Source: Phoma sp. XZ068
Taxonomy: Eukaryota; Ascomycota; Dothideomycetes; Pleosporales; Didymellaceae
Assembly (NCBI GenBank): GCA_004835665.1
Contig: RBKR01000016.1
Span: 1,178,001 to 1,242,000 of the forward strand
Direction: 5' to 3'
DNA length: 64,000 nt
The translations under genes and the position numbers were made by a program. This document shows, one piece after another, positions 1 to 10,476 of the stretch; the first letter of the stretch is position 1; every line of letters starts with the position of its first letter. The notes under the pieces were generated by a model. The model did not search any database, was not told the origin of the DNA, and was given only the letters and a program-made list of their open reading frames with translations.

Positions 1-322
1 AGGCGGACATCCTTTGTACAACGGATATGCACATTACGATGCAAAGACGAACGAATTCACCAAGTTCTTTGCAGGGCCACGGAAGCTGACGCAGGAACCT
101 GTGTTCATCCCGCGCAGTGCAGTAGCGGAGGAGGGCGACGGTTACATCGTGGGTCTGCTCAATAATTACGACGAGATGTGTAGTGAGTTGGTTATTCTTG
201 ATACACGCAAGTTTGCGGAACCCGTGGCGCTTATCAAGTTGCCCATCCGGCTCAGACAAGGGTTGCATGGTAATTGGGTAGATGCTGCTGATATCGATGG
301 ACATCCATCAAAGGCGTGTTGA
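1..322 (+). CDS. carotenoid oxygenase (RPE65/lignostilbene dioxygenase family), C-terminal part
   Basis: The gene enters from outside the window and only its last ~107 codons are visible; the reading frame is open from base 2. The segment matches the end of fungal carotenoid cleavage or lignostilbene dioxygenases: 'EPVFIPR', then 'GDGYIVGLLNNYDEMCSEL', then 'LPIRLRQGLHGNWVD', which in this family lies in the last blade of the seven-bladed propeller. These enzymes split a C=C bond of carotenoids or stilbenes with Fe(II) held by four His. None of those His can be judged from this fragment. The protein stops at TGA 320-322, a normal end for the family. Whether it acts on carotenoids or stilbenes cannot be told. 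Confidence 0.85.
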   Translation, partial: GGHPLYNGYAHYDAKTNEFTKFFAGPRKLTQEPVFIPRSAVAEEGDGYIVGLLNNYDEMCSELVILDTRKFAEPVALIKLPIRLRQGLHGNWVDAADIDGHPSKAC

Positions 323-1160
323 GTTTCCTTGTAAAGAACAATGCTATTCGTTTCATTCGATTCACCATCATCTGGTTTTCTCGCGGTACATAATTACGGG
401 AAGTGTCAGCTTGCAGAAGTGCCGCAAGAAGCTGCCGTCACGCGGGGACCAGTTCGATCGGAGGCCGGAAATCTTGGTGGCCGATACAACTCCACCACAT
501 CCCAGCAACTTGCCATTTATGGATTTCAAAGGCCAGTTTGAGCTGAAATTTGAGGGGCCTGGTCTAATGACCAAGTAAGATGGCCTTTATCTTGGACACC
601 AGCATTTTAATCCTCTATTCCAAGAGTTGAACGAACAGTCTGACATGTACCTGCAACCGTCCAGCCTGTTGCCCCAACCCTGGAGCCCAAGATTGACCAC
701 TCGTGCTATCACCAACTATTCCTATAAGCACAAGAATGCGTTTAGGATCTTTCCAAGAATCGAAGAAAAGCTACTGTCCTTTCAAAAGTAATATAAAGGT
801 CTTGAACAGTAGTGTCTCATGAAGGTACTACAGATATTAACCTGCCTTTCCACACTATAATACGGAGAAGAATCTTCATTCTAGTAGTGTATTAAATGTA
901 AACGATAGGAGGGTGTATTGTGCTTGATGGATGTATACATTCTCCAGACCCAGACCAGCAAACCACTATGTCCAATCTCTCAATGAACCCACCGCGTCCC
1001 ATATACAAACTTCCAGCAGGTAGCCTAGAGCCTCCACATCCCCACCCCAACCCTGTCCCTCCTACGGCGCCAGCCACCCAGGCAACCCAAACAACTCAGC
1101 AATCCGCTGAAGAAACCCCTCAGGACCCGCATTCAGCGCCTCACGCAACCACTACACACG
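323..1160. other. intergenic, no gene recognised
   Basis: This stretch separates the carotenoid oxygenase end from the 3' end of the RBR ligase (convergent genes). Small open frames at 282-578 and 920-1231 are low-complexity or proline-rich and resemble nothing I know. The second partly overlaps the antisense of the RBR 3' end, so I call neither. Confidence 0.6.
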
Positions 1161-2460
1161 TCAGCGCCCCGGCCTCATCCCCCCCGTACGAATCCGACGC
1201 ACCTGCTGCGGCTCGCGCTCCTCCTCCCTAATAGCAACCCCATCAACGAGCCGCACGCCCTCGGCGAGCAGCATCGTCGGTACCGTCGGGCGTCCTGCAT
1301 CGCGGTCGCGACGGGCCCGGTCGATGACGGCGTTTACCTCGTCGACGGTCAGGTTTTCGGCGACAAAGTTGGCGAGTTCGTTTGCGATCTGGGGACCGCG
1401 GTGGGAGCAGGTGGGTGCGTGGGCGTTGTTGTTGCCATTGTAGGGGCCGAGACATTCCCAGCAGAAGTTGTGGCGGCAGCGTTGGCCTGGGTGTGTTAGT
1501 ACAGCACGGTACAGTGTGGATGTGAAGGGAAAGGAGGAAGGGATGTGTGGGGGAGGAGGGGTTACAGTTCATGTGGTCGCAACCACCATTCTTCATGATG
1601 TTTACACCGCAGTTGGGACACGGTTTTGCGCCCAGTTCTGCGATGGCGGCCTCAGATTGCCTATCTTCGTTGCGCTTTGCGCTGTTGCAGGATCGGGGAT
1701 GCGCGGGGCGGTTGCACGATAGGCAGAGCAAGTGCTCACAGTATGGGCAGGTCGCTTCTTGCTTCTTTACCTTATCGGACTTGCTGGACTTGATCTTGCT
1801 GCCGCAATCTTCGACCGAGAAATAGATGCCACACTCTGGGTTGAGGCAGGCGACGTAGGATGGATCGGCGGCGAGGAGGTGCTTAGTAACTGCAGTATCC
1901 CAACTATTTCCTGTCAGATGTTTCTGGTTTGTTTACGATCAAACTTACGTCTCGAAGAGCGCCTTCGTCATGACCTTCTTCAGTGCCGCGTGGTTGAGCA
2001 CTGTCTCGCACCCTGGGAACATGCAAGGTAGGTGGGCACCAGTGAGCTGGCGTTCCGCCATCTTCGTCCTGATCTGCTTCTGGACACACATGTTGCATAC
2101 ATTTGTGAAGTGCTCGCATGCCCCGTCATCGGGCGCCTTAAAGTTGCGCTTCGTATGCTTGGTCGTGGCACAGATGAGGCACTCCGTCTGCTCAGGACGC
2201 ACCTTCTCTTTCGGCTTTGGCTCTGAGGCCTTGATAGCCTTCGTACGGTCTAACTTCGTCTTTGCTGTGGCTTCAGACTTGATAAACCGCCCTTTGGCAT
2301 CGCGGGCTAGTGTGGTAGCGGCCTTGTCCTTGGGTTTGGGTGGTAGACCGTCTCCCAGCACGATAGGTTTTCGGGCGGAACCAGCTCGGCCAGCAGACAC
2401 TACGTGACGATAGTTGACACGGCGTGCCGGTCGTGCACCAAGACGTGTGGAGGGTGCCAT
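1161..2460 (-). CDS. RBR-type E3 ubiquitin ligase (RING1-IBR-RING2)
   Basis: Three exons: 2460-1949, 1903-1566 and 1486-1161, with introns of 45 and 79 nt, give 391 residues. Residues 1-90 are basic and low-complexity. RING1 starts at Cys94 ('ECLICATT'). The IBR domain runs from about Cys190 ('YVACLNPECG') to 'CLSCNRPAHPRSC'. RING2 begins at Cys266 ('KPCPNCG') and continues with 'GGCDHMNC' across the second intron into 'RCRHNFCWECLG'. Cys279 in 'GGCDH' is the position of the catalytic Cys that takes ubiquitin from E2 in RBR ligases such as HHARI. The second intron has a clean TACTAAC branch site. The first intron is fixed mainly by reading frame: a nearer CAG acceptor would create a stop. Substrate unknown; no Ariadne or UBL domain is seen. 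Confidence 0.85.
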
Positions 2461-3442
2461 GTTGTGTACTTACTCTTGTCGGTGGTCGGTGTTGAGTCGG
2501 GAGTGGGAGTGTGCAGCAAAACATGCAGAGGGCAGCGTGAGATTATGTATCCGGTATGAGGCTGCTAGTGAAGGCGTTTGTCGTCAGTGCCTGGAGGCAG
2601 CTGGGCGTCCCGGCCCTCATCGGTGAGTGCACGGTGCAGTGAAGGTGTGCACGCGTGGTGGTGATCGACCCAGGTGCGTGAAGTGCATCCGCGGTGGGCG
2701 TGCTGAGCCTGGGTGAACGAGCTGAACCATCAGCAAACATGCTAAACACCCAATAAACACATCTCACGCCAGTAACTCACTCATTCGCAATCCATGCTTT
2801 TCAAATCATCCCATCTCCTCCGCTGCTGGCACTCAAGCCAGCCATCTCGCCCTCACCCACCCTCAAATCTCCCACAAGAATCCCCATGGCAACGAACACC
2901 GAAAACCAAACCGATAGGATGCACAATCTGATACATGATGTGAAAGCGCTGTTGCAAGAAGCCATGTCTCACTCTCGCCAATAGGCTGTACGGAACGCGT
3001 TTGCTTTCATTTCGGATGAGCGCCAGGGCCCGCGCGGAGGTTCCGACGCAGTGGGTGTCGCTTCTGGGATAGTTATGTTTCTCGCGTAAAGTATTTATGT
3101 GTAGGTAGTAGTGATGGAAATGAAGAGGTCGGGTTGGGGTAAGATATTGGATGGGCAATTTGGAGGTACTTGTGGTAACATGTACCACGAATTCCTGGTC
3201 AGCAGCAGTGATCAGATGATTTGATTGGACATATGACGACTGTTGCAATATGCAAGCCTCGGAGGTCATTTTGTATCCGCTACTGATAAAGCTGAGATAC
3301 GAATTTTGTGAGTACGTGTTCCTCACATATGGCAGATATGGTCCACGTCCTTGCCAACCACACCACTCCTCCTAAGCACCCGAAGTCCAAACAGGATATC
3401 ACACACTGCAAACCTCCCTCCCTCCCTCCGTGCACCATGCCG
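2461..3442. other. intergenic between two minus-strand genes
   Basis: This should hold the promoter of the RBR ligase (start at 2460) and the 3' flank of the gene ending at 3443. A 157-codon minus-strand frame at 2853-3326 has no recognisable domain and an amino-acid make-up like chance ORFs, so it is not called. Confidence 0.5.
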
Positions 3443-4874
3443 TCAAATATCACTAACAACACACCACCCCCCACCCCCGCGAAACAACATCCCTCTCCCC
3501 CCTTCCCCACTAACCCTCCTCTCAAGCACCCACTCCCCAACCCTACTCGCACGATACTGTTCAATCGGCCCAACACCCGCATCAACTCCATGCCCATACC
3601 CACCAGTACTATACCCCTGCTGCGCCATAACAAACGCACTAAACCGCCCATACCCCGTCACACTCCCCTCGCTCGTCCTAAACGGCAGCGGCAGACCTGG
3701 ATCCTGCGGGAAACACGCCTGCAGCGGGACATCGAGGGAAGTATGTGGTGAAACAGACGAACGTAGTGACATAGAAGAATGCGGTGATGAGGAAATGCCG
3801 AGACCTAGACGGGCATACGCTTCGTGGGAAGCTACACGGCGCGCTCCGTGCGAGTTTGCAGACGAGGTGTTAGAAGCAGTGAGTCCACGTGTGCGACTTG
3901 GCGTGGGCAAGACCATCCGCGCGCTACCGTCGCGCATGAGAGCGAGGAGGTCGTCGTCGAGGCTCGAGGGGCGGGGTGGGCGTTGTGGAGCTGGGCTGGG
4001 GGGTTTGGTGAAGGCGGTGCGTGCGGGGTTGTATGGGCCTGGGGGTTGGGTGGTTAGTACGGGGCGGGAGATTGAAATCACGCGTCCTGAACTTGATTTC
4101 GATGAGCGCATTGAGCGGCCTGAGGTGAGAGGGTGGAGTGTGGGTCGACGTGGTTTTGGCGTGGGAATGTCGATGGGGATTTGTGGTACGGGAGGAGGTG
4201 GTGGATCGTGGTCGGCGGTGTTTGTGCGGAAGATGCGGGAGCCTGTGGTTGTGAGTGCATGTCTGAGACTGGAAATGTGGTGCGTACTGGACTTTCGCAG
4301 CGAGGCAAAGCTGGGGCGCTTCTTGAGCACGAGGTCTGGCCTGGCCTTGCGAGCTGCATGATCATCCTGACTGGCAGGTGATACTTCGAATGCAGAAGCT
4401 TTGGGAGAAAACGGAGGCGAAGGCAGTGGCTTCTCAGTCTCTGCTGATGTTGACCGTAGCGGAGTGTTGACCGCTGTTCCTTCGCGAGCACCATAGCTCT
4501 CTTGTGTAGGTGTCACTCCGTCATCGAAAGCGGCATCAACTGGCAAAGCTGGAAGCCTCTTCTTCTTCTGCTGTCCACTTCCAAGCCGAAAGAACCTCGA
4601 TGCTGCGCATATTAGCCTCGAGTCCACGAGTCAACGAGTTTAACAAATCCCCATCGTCAGAAAGATATCTTACGTTTCTTCCCCAGACGCTCAATACCAG
4701 CGTCAAAATCTCCATCATGAACCTCCGAAGTATTCACCGCCGCTTTTCCATCTGCGCTCGGTGCGTCTTTGAAGAATAGTGACGCTGCAATATACGTTAG
4801 CATACATCTTACAATCGTGGGCGGTGTGTAATTGTAGATAGATAAAACATACCTTTAGATCTAAGCCGATTCAT
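3443..4874 (-). CDS. hypothetical low-complexity fungal protein with a 22-nt first exon
   Basis: Exons 4874-4853 (22 nt), 4784-4674 and 4602-3443 join to 430 residues; introns are 68 and 71 nt with GTATGT and GTAAGA donors. The join reads 'MNRLRSKASLFFKDAPSA', then 'DAGIERLGKKPSRFFRLGS', which is smooth across both splices. The rest is rich in Ser, Pro and Arg: 'KKRLPALPVD' near residue 60, an oligo-Pro run 'DPPPPPVPQIP', and many SxxS stretches. The C-terminus is Gly-rich. No catalytic domain or membrane segment is visible. Disordered Ser/Pro-rich proteins of this kind are common in filamentous ascomycetes and are often phosphorylated scaffold or polarity factors, but that is only analogy. 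A start inside the last exon (4627) is possible but ignores the good upstream splices. Confidence 0.7.
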
Positions 4875-5506
4875 CGCCACACAAACTCTCTCTCTCTTAC
4901 AATGTCGTTAGTAGAGATTTTGCGTTAAGTTGACTCGACAGGTGCTGTGTTGTGTAGTGTAGTATAGTTGAGTTACGATAAACGAACTCGAAAGCTAAAG
5001 TAGATTCATACTGCGCAGCGGCTCTGCTAGCTAGCTAGCTAGCGTGGAGACGGTGAAGTGAAGGGAACGTGAGTGGGCGCATTTTCACCGCACCGGTCTC
5101 GCCCAATAGCATTGCCTAGCTAGTAGCGTTGTACCGTTCGAACGATCGACTTCGGAGCGTTCATACGGTCGAAAATCATAGGGGCAAGGGAAGTGAAAGC
5201 ACGGTCCTATACTTCTACATTGGGTAGATGTAGAGGAGGTGTAAGCGGTGTAAACGGTGTCGTTGGTGGTCGCCAGGCATATCGAGAAAACGCGTTCTGG
5301 ATAGTACAGTATAGTATAGAATCAACGAGACGATGATTTGGGTTGCTTGTCGTTGTCATTATGCTCTGTGGCTTGCTTAGTAGTGTTTGTTCTTGCGTCT
5401 GCAATATCAAGGAAAGAGAAATGCTGTCCAGTCCAGTAGTATCTATCGCCTGGTCGTCATTTAGATTTGGAGCTTTGCAGTGTTGTACTGTGCCTATGTA
5501 CTATTC

Positions 5507-5990
5507 TACTGCTTGAACGATTACAATTTAGCTCGGTCAAAAGTCAAAATCCAAAAGTCAAAGTCAAAAATCAGAAGTTAGAGCATCCAAAAGTCAGCCC
5601 GTTCAAGCAGTCAGATTCCGGCAGTCAAAAGTCGGAGCTTTTATATAGTTGAATTTCAAACGTTGGAGCGCTTGAGAGTTTAAAAATTATAAGCTATCTC
5701 GTCCAAACGGTTAGATTTCGGAAGTTGGAGCGTTGGAGCGTTGGAGCGTTTGAACGGTCATAAGTTATCTCGTCCAAAAGTCAAAAGTCACAAGTCAGCT
5801 TAATTAAAAGTCAAAGGTCAAGATTCCAACTCCTTCAAGCAGTTGAAAGTCGGTTCGTTCAAGCGGCCAAATTTCGATTGTTCAAAGGTCACAAGTCAGC
5901 TCGTTTAAACAGCTATGAGTTGGAGCGTTTGAACGGCCAGCTTTCAAAGCGTTCAAACAGTCCAATACCACAATCAGAAGTCAAAGAGCA
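5507..5990. repeat. irregular minisatellite of 'AAAAGTCA' and 'GTTTGAACGG' words
   Basis: About 480 bp built from a few short words repeated without a fixed period: CAAAAGTCA, GTTGGAGCG (three in direct tandem near 5720-5745), CGTTTGAACGG or CGTTCAAACG (self-complementary halves), and CTCGTCCAAA. A related piece with 'CGTTCGAACGATCGACTTC' sits earlier near 5136. The words often pair as inverted copies, so the region could fold. It contains no long ORF. Confidence 0.75.
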
Positions 5991-6617
5991 AAGTAAACCT
6001 GCATTTCCCTTAGCTCTGCAATTAGACGCCCCTCACAATAACCCTAATTGTTCGCATTTAACATTCTAAACCACCCATCCCCTACAACTTCCAAGTTAAA
6101 CACAATCATCACGCGTTGATAGTAAGACAAGACGCAAACGCAAGCAATGTAGACATATAACCCGATCTCCACCACAGAGACCAAGTAGGCGATATGCCCA
6201 AATTTTATTTATTTATTTTTAGTTTAGTTTAGTGTAGTGTAGTGTAGTTTAGTTGATCGACTCATCGTATCCGTGTCTTCTCCTCTCTTATCGTATCCGT
6301 CTCGATACCAAGTCGAGTAAGTTGAGTAGGTCGATTGAAAGTAGTCGATACCAACTCAATAGTAGTTGATAGTAAAGTGAGGCGTGCCTGGATCCATGGA
6401 GTACAGAACCTGGATAGCAGCGTTGACAGAAGGGCCGGAGTTACACCCGTAACATGGCCATAGCCAGCTAGACACAGCCAGCCTACACGGCCGTGGAACC
6501 AACCCCAGGGAAAATGCAGGGAAAATTACCCTCGCGTACAGTCCCATACCAAAGAAGGGAATCCGGTAACACCAGCCATGCATGCATCGCACGCAAACAA
6601 TGCGAATGTAGGTGTGT

Positions 6618-6648
6618 GGAGGAAGGAAGGAAGGAAGGAAGGAAGGAA
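6618..6648. repeat. (GGAA)n microsatellite
   Basis: About seven GGAA units in tandem after GTGTGGA. Simple sequence, intergenic. Confidence 0.9.
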
Positions 6649-7047
6649 TAGTGGACTCGGATACACCAGCCAACCAGTCATGACAAGACGTGACATAACA
6701 GCCACGTAAACCATGACAATAGTCCCGTACATTGAGATGAGATGACGTGACGGCATATACAGATGAAATGCCATACCATGTCATACCGACCATTGAATAT
6801 ACCATCAATGCCATGCCATGCCGACAGGTCAGTGAAAACGCCCCAACGCCTGAGCAGTGAGCAGTTCAAAAGAAAAGACAGTTGAGCGCCATGCAACATG
6901 ACCGCAAACATTCGACCCACAAAAAAAAGATCCCATATGAACAAGACAAGACAAAAGAAATCGAAAAAGAAAGTCATGGACATGAAGACGCACGCCATGC
7001 AAACATCAACACCAACACCGTCTGTCTGTCTGTCTATCGAGACGAGA

Positions 7048-8643
7048 CTATCTCACACCCTCGCCGGTGATATTAAGATTGAGCATGCGCTTGAGATCCT
7101 GCTCCAACGCCAACGTATCAGAGGGTGTCGTCGTCGTCGGAAGAGTGGTAGATGGCGGCGCGGAAGAAGCCAGCTCGGCTTTAGGCTTGGGCTTTGCGGA
7201 GACGGAGGCCGGGACGAAAGACATCATTGTTGTGGCGGGGCGGGGTGCGGTCGCGGGGGGAGTGTGGGCTGGGCGGGCGTGGCGGGGGTTGGATGCGAAG
7301 GTGCCTCTGCCGCGGTGGTCCTGGCGTTGTTGGTAGCGTCCGGGGGTTTGGGTGACGTGCTTGTTGGGCTGGCGCTGTTGCGTTTGGTTGTATGGGACGG
7401 ATCCGCGGCGGGCGCCCTGATTACCATTGTTAGGCTGAGCATTGGAGAGATCAGCATTCGAGCCGGCGGAGGGAAAGTCCTGGAACATGCCCTGTTGGAC
7501 GGTGGGAGAGTCCGCAGTAACCTCAGTGCGGAGACCAGAGTTGCGCTTCGGGGTGTCGCCCTGCGCGGCTTTGAACATGGGGGAAAGATTGCGGTTGCCG
7601 TAGAAGAAATCCGGGCCGTCTTGAGGGACTTGCGCGGGAGTGGACGGGCCTGAGACGCTGCGGTTGGCAGAAGGGCGGCCGTTGTGGAAAGGAGAGGGCG
7701 TGAACAGGGGCGACTGGAAGTTGGCAGGCTGGGCTGCCTGTCGAGGTGGAGTGGCAGCAGGCGCTGGTTTCTTCTGCGACATGGAGAGTCTGTTCATGAG
7801 GTCCTGCATGACGTCGTTTCCACTATTAGGCTGGTCCTGGAATGAAGCTGCTGCGGGGTCTGTCACGGAGCGGTGTCCGGCGGGCTGGACGGGAGGAGAC
7901 ATGTGCGACCTGCTGTCGCCGTCGAGTTCAATAGGGAAGACGTTGTATTCCTGGTGCTGAGGTCGTGCTGGCTGGGCATTCGGGCTGAAGGTGGTGTTCT
8001 TGGCCCTCTCGGCCTTGTCAGCTCTGAAAAGCATGTCGAGCGGGGAGTCTTCATGGCGGGCGGGGATCGCAATGGGCGCGCGTGACGGCGAGGGCGACGG
8101 GCTCGGTGAGTTGGCAGAATCGGAGCTGTGGTCTGGCGGCGGCGTGGGCGGGCCGGGTGCTGTCTTGGCCGGGACTGAGCGCGACAGGAACTTGGGGATG
8201 GGCAGGGCTGACGGCGCGGGCGAGGCGTGGAAGGTGGGCCCCGCGTATGCGCCCTGGTTCTTCAGCGGTGTGGCGGCGACGCGGTTCAGGGCGGCCTCGG
8301 TGTCGGTCAGGGAGGTCTGCGCACCCGCGGGCGCGAATGTGCGGTCGCGCGACGGCTGGCCGCGGGTGTGCTTCTTTGCGCTGCGCGAGCCGGCGGGCCC
8401 CCGGGCGTCGTCGGTGGTGTAGGCGCCGCCCTCGGACAGGGAGGGGTCGGCCGGCAGCTTGTTGGGCGAGGGGTGCGCGGCATGGTGGTTGCGGCCGCCC
8501 CGGGGCCTGCGCTGGGACTGGCGGCCGTTGCTGCTGCCGTTGCCATTGCTGTTGTTGCTGTTCTCCTGGGCGGGCTGCGATGCGCTCGGCTGGCGGTGGC
8601 CGCGCGGGGCGCGAGGCGACGCTATGCTTTGGCCCGTCGACAT
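7048..8643 (-). CDS. Edc1/PNRC-type activator of mRNA decapping
   Basis: Single exon, 531 residues, start ATG at 8643. The key feature is 'YAGPTFHASPAPSALPIPKF' at residues 133-152. It matches the short PNRC/Edc1 motif, in which a proline-rich 'SPAPSALP' stretch binds the EVH1 domain of Dcp1 and the flanking part stimulates Dcp2 decapping. The remainder is Gln-, Asn-, Ser- and Pro-rich and likely disordered, as expected for P-body components, with 'ALEQDLKRMLNLNI' at the extreme C-terminus as a possible short helix. The family is usually recognised only by this motif. The gene is divergent from rbx1, sharing a 754-bp upstream region. Confidence 0.75.
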   Translation of the reverse strand: MSTGQSIASPRAPRGHRQPSASQPAQENSNNSNGNGSSNGRQSQRRPRGGRNHHAAHPSPNKLPADPSLSEGGAYTTDDARGPAGSRSAKKHTRGQPSRDRTFAPAGAQTSLTDTEAALNRVAATPLKNQGAYAGPTFHASPAPSALPIPKFLSRSVPAKTAPGPPTPPPDHSSDSANSPSPSPSPSRAPIAIPARHEDSPLDMLFRADKAERAKNTTFSPNAQPARPQHQEYNVFPIELDGDSRSHMSPPVQPAGHRSVTDPAAASFQDQPNSGNDVMQDLMNRLSMSQKKPAPAATPPRQAAQPANFQSPLFTPSPFHNGRPSANRSVSGPSTPAQVPQDGPDFFYGNRNLSPMFKAAQGDTPKRNSGLRTEVTADSPTVQQGMFQDFPSAGSNADLSNAQPNNGNQGARRGSVPYNQTQQRQPNKHVTQTPGRYQQRQDHRGRGTFASNPRHARPAHTPPATAPRPATTMMSFVPASVSAKPKPKAELASSAPPSTTLPTTTTPSDTLALEQDLKRMLNLNITGEGVR

Positions 8644-9397
8644 GTAAGGCAGGCGGATGTGGGTGTGAGGGGTGGAGGTGGGCGACGTGGGCGTTGTCGG
8701 GTTCTATAGGATCTATCGTCGGGTCGCTCAACTGACGGCGCGGGACGACGAGGCGGTCGTGCGGCGGGACTGGTAAGGCGAGGTTGTGCAGGTGCGAGAG
8801 AGTGAAGTGTTCATGTCCAGGGCGCGGCGTAGTGATAGGCACGGGTCGTCGTGGGAAACAGTGAGGACGGGAGTGGTGGAAGAGAGAGAGGCGTCGTTGG
8901 CCGTGCCGCAGTGACAAGAGACTACTGCGGAGACGGCGCAGCCTTGTCTTCGGGCAGCGAGCGTCACAGCCTCAGGTGGCACAGGCCATGCACTGACGCA
9001 AGCGGAGCTGAAGCGCCAGCATTCGCCAACATACTTGGGCCCGCATTCTGGGGACGACCTGGGAGGCTTGGATGAATGCGAGCCTGCAGAGGCTGACTGC
9101 AAGTAGAACTGTCTGGTCATCTTCTGGGCTTGCTCGCTGTGCTCCTCTTGTCTCTTGAGCGTTCAAGACGCCTGGTCTGTGCTCCGAGCTCCGCCAGGCA
9201 CGCTCCACTGTTGCCTCTTCACGGCGTCGACGGCGACAAGCCATACACGCTCCCTCCAGTGCACCACTACCACAGCATTCCCCAAGCTGCACCGCCTGCC
9301 CTCCCACCGACCACCACCGCGGAAACCGCTCTCCCCCGCCTCACCCGCCCTCCCCCCCGCCGATAGCCCGCCCACTCCCCGCCCCCACTCCGCAACC
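8644..9397. promoter_or_regulatory. shared divergent promoter region of the Edc1-like gene and rbx1
   Basis: 754 bp between two divergent starts. The last ~100 bp before rbx1 (about 9290-9397) are almost pure pyrimidine on the + strand (CCTCCC, CCCCCGCC runs), a common arrangement around transcription starts of housekeeping genes in ascomycetes. Frames on both strands here are GC-rich shadows. Confidence 0.45.
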
Positions 9398-9851
9398 ATG
9401 GCCGACGTCGACATGGCAGACGCGCCTGCGCCCAAGACAAAGGTCGCCAAGGCCGGCCCCAGCACAGACAGCGGCGACAAGAAGCGCTTCGAGGTCAAGA
9501 AGGTGAGTCGGCGTGTGAGGTTCAGGCCGCACTGGCTGCATATTAACCGCGCCCAGTGGAACGCCGTCGCCCTCTGGGCCTGGGACATTGTCGTCGACAA
9601 CTGCGCCATCTGCCGCAACCACATCATGGACCTGTGTATTGAGTGCCAGGCGAACCAGGCCTCTGCTACGAGTGAAGAGTGCACTGTTGCCTGGGGTATC
9701 TGCAATGTTCGTGTATCATCTACCACTTGTTGCTTTACGCTAACACACCCAGCACGCCTTCCACTTCCACTGCATCTCGCGATGGCTCAAGACGCGCCAG
9801 GTCTGCCCGCTCGACAACCGAGACTGGGAGTTCCAGAAGTACGGTCGGTAG
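9398..9851 (+). CDS. rbx1: RING-box protein 1 (cullin-RING ligase subunit)
   Basis: Exons 9398-9502, 9557-9706 and 9753-9851 (introns 54 and 46 nt, phase 0) encode 117 residues; family members are about 108-120. After an acidic/basic N-tail the core reads 'FEVKKWNAVALWAWDI', then the RING-H2 ligands 'DNCAICRNHIMDLCIECQ', 'CTVAWGICNHAFHFHCI' and 'WLKTRQVCPLDNRDWEFQK'. Rbx1 inserts its N-terminal strand in the cullin C-terminal domain and uses the RING to recruit E2 and Nedd8 enzymes, so it is a shared subunit of SCF and other cullin ligases. All zinc-ligand Cys and His are present. It is essential in yeasts (HRT1). Confidence 0.95.
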
Positions 9852-10071
9852 AGGTATGCATAGCGCTGACTGGGGTTGTTATGGACGGCTGGGGTTTATT
9901 ACGGACTGGCGTCACTGGGCTTAAAAGGGTCATGAGTACACGGCAGTTTAGCATGACGGATCGTTGAGGACCTGAATACCATTACGATATCCATGAATTC
10001 TTGATGCTTCATGACTTTTGAATACTTGGTCATGCCCTGCTTATACTGCTTCCATCCTCCACCTCATACAA

Positions 10072-10476
10072 CTATCCAACCTTCTGCCCGTCCACGTCAA
10101 TGCTGTAGCTCGCCGCAGACACATTATGCGCCGGCAGCCAGTCCTCGGGGTTCTTGTTGTAAAACGGCCACGGCGGCACGACGACGAGGAACGTAAGTGC
10201 GGTGCCGGCGAGGCCAATGTAGAGCGCCAGCTTGATGTCCTGCTGCGCGAAGCCCACGAGGAAGGCGAGGATCTGTTTGGTCAGCACTGTCACATACAAC
10301 ACACACAACGCAACGTACGCCTGCAGCGCCGAGTAGCACCGTCGTCAGCATCTCTGCCAGTCGCTGGCCCTCAAAGTCCTACACATGTTAGCTTCCCCAT
10401 CGGCGATTGGTGAACCGCTGCCTACAATCTGGCCCTCGACCGCCTCGCGCACCTGCTCGAGCATCTGTTCAGACAT
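10072..10476 (-). CDS. spc1: signal peptidase complex subunit Spc1 (SPC12 family)
   Basis: Exons 10476-10426, 10378-10319 and 10272-10072, introns of 47 and 46 nt, give 103 residues, the usual size for SPC12. It reads 'EGQIDFEGQRLAEMLTTVLL', then 'ILAFLVGFAQQDIKLALYIG', then 'LTFLVVVPPWPFYNKNPEDW'. Two membrane helices are visible (about 30-48 and 57-77) with a short lumen-facing loop, the topology of this small non-catalytic subunit of the ER signal peptidase. In yeast it limits cleavage of transmembrane segments. Convergent with rbx1 and divergent from the CorA-like gene. Confidence 0.9.

Larger units (their letters stand above)
4875..7047. other. 2.2-kb intergenic region rich in simple and irregular repeats
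   Basis: No gene is supported here. The stretch contains a (GCTA)n run at 5026-5043, the irregular minisatellite at 5507-5990, AT-rich microsatellites at 6202-6255 (TTTA, then TTTAG/TGTAG units) and a (GGAA)n run at 6618-6648. A (GTCT)n run at 7020-7036 lies just before the next gene's 3' end. The 152- and 106-codon minus-strand frames at 6356-6998 overlap the GGAA repeat and look spurious. Confidence 0.6.

Noticed and set aside
2853..3326. 157-codon minus-strand frame between two genes
   Set aside because: No homology-like blocks, no splice context, and amino-acid usage like random sequence.
3351..4361. 336-codon + strand open frame
   Set aside because: Lies antisense to the spliced low-complexity gene at 3443-4874. 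It is Arg/Pro-rich with no domain, as expected for the shadow of a Ser/Pro-rich coding region.
5026..5043. (GCTA)n run as a palindromic regulatory site
   Set aside because: It is a plain four-base microsatellite; its palindromic look follows from the unit.
6356..6998. Cys/Phe-rich minus-strand frames of 152 and 106 codons
   Set aside because: They run across the (GGAA)n microsatellite, giving an FLPS repeat; looks like chance translation of simple sequence.
8051..8917. 288-codon minus frame and several + frames over the Edc1-like gene start
   Set aside because: His/Pro/Arg-rich shadow frames in GC-rich sequence; the true frame carries the PNRC motif.
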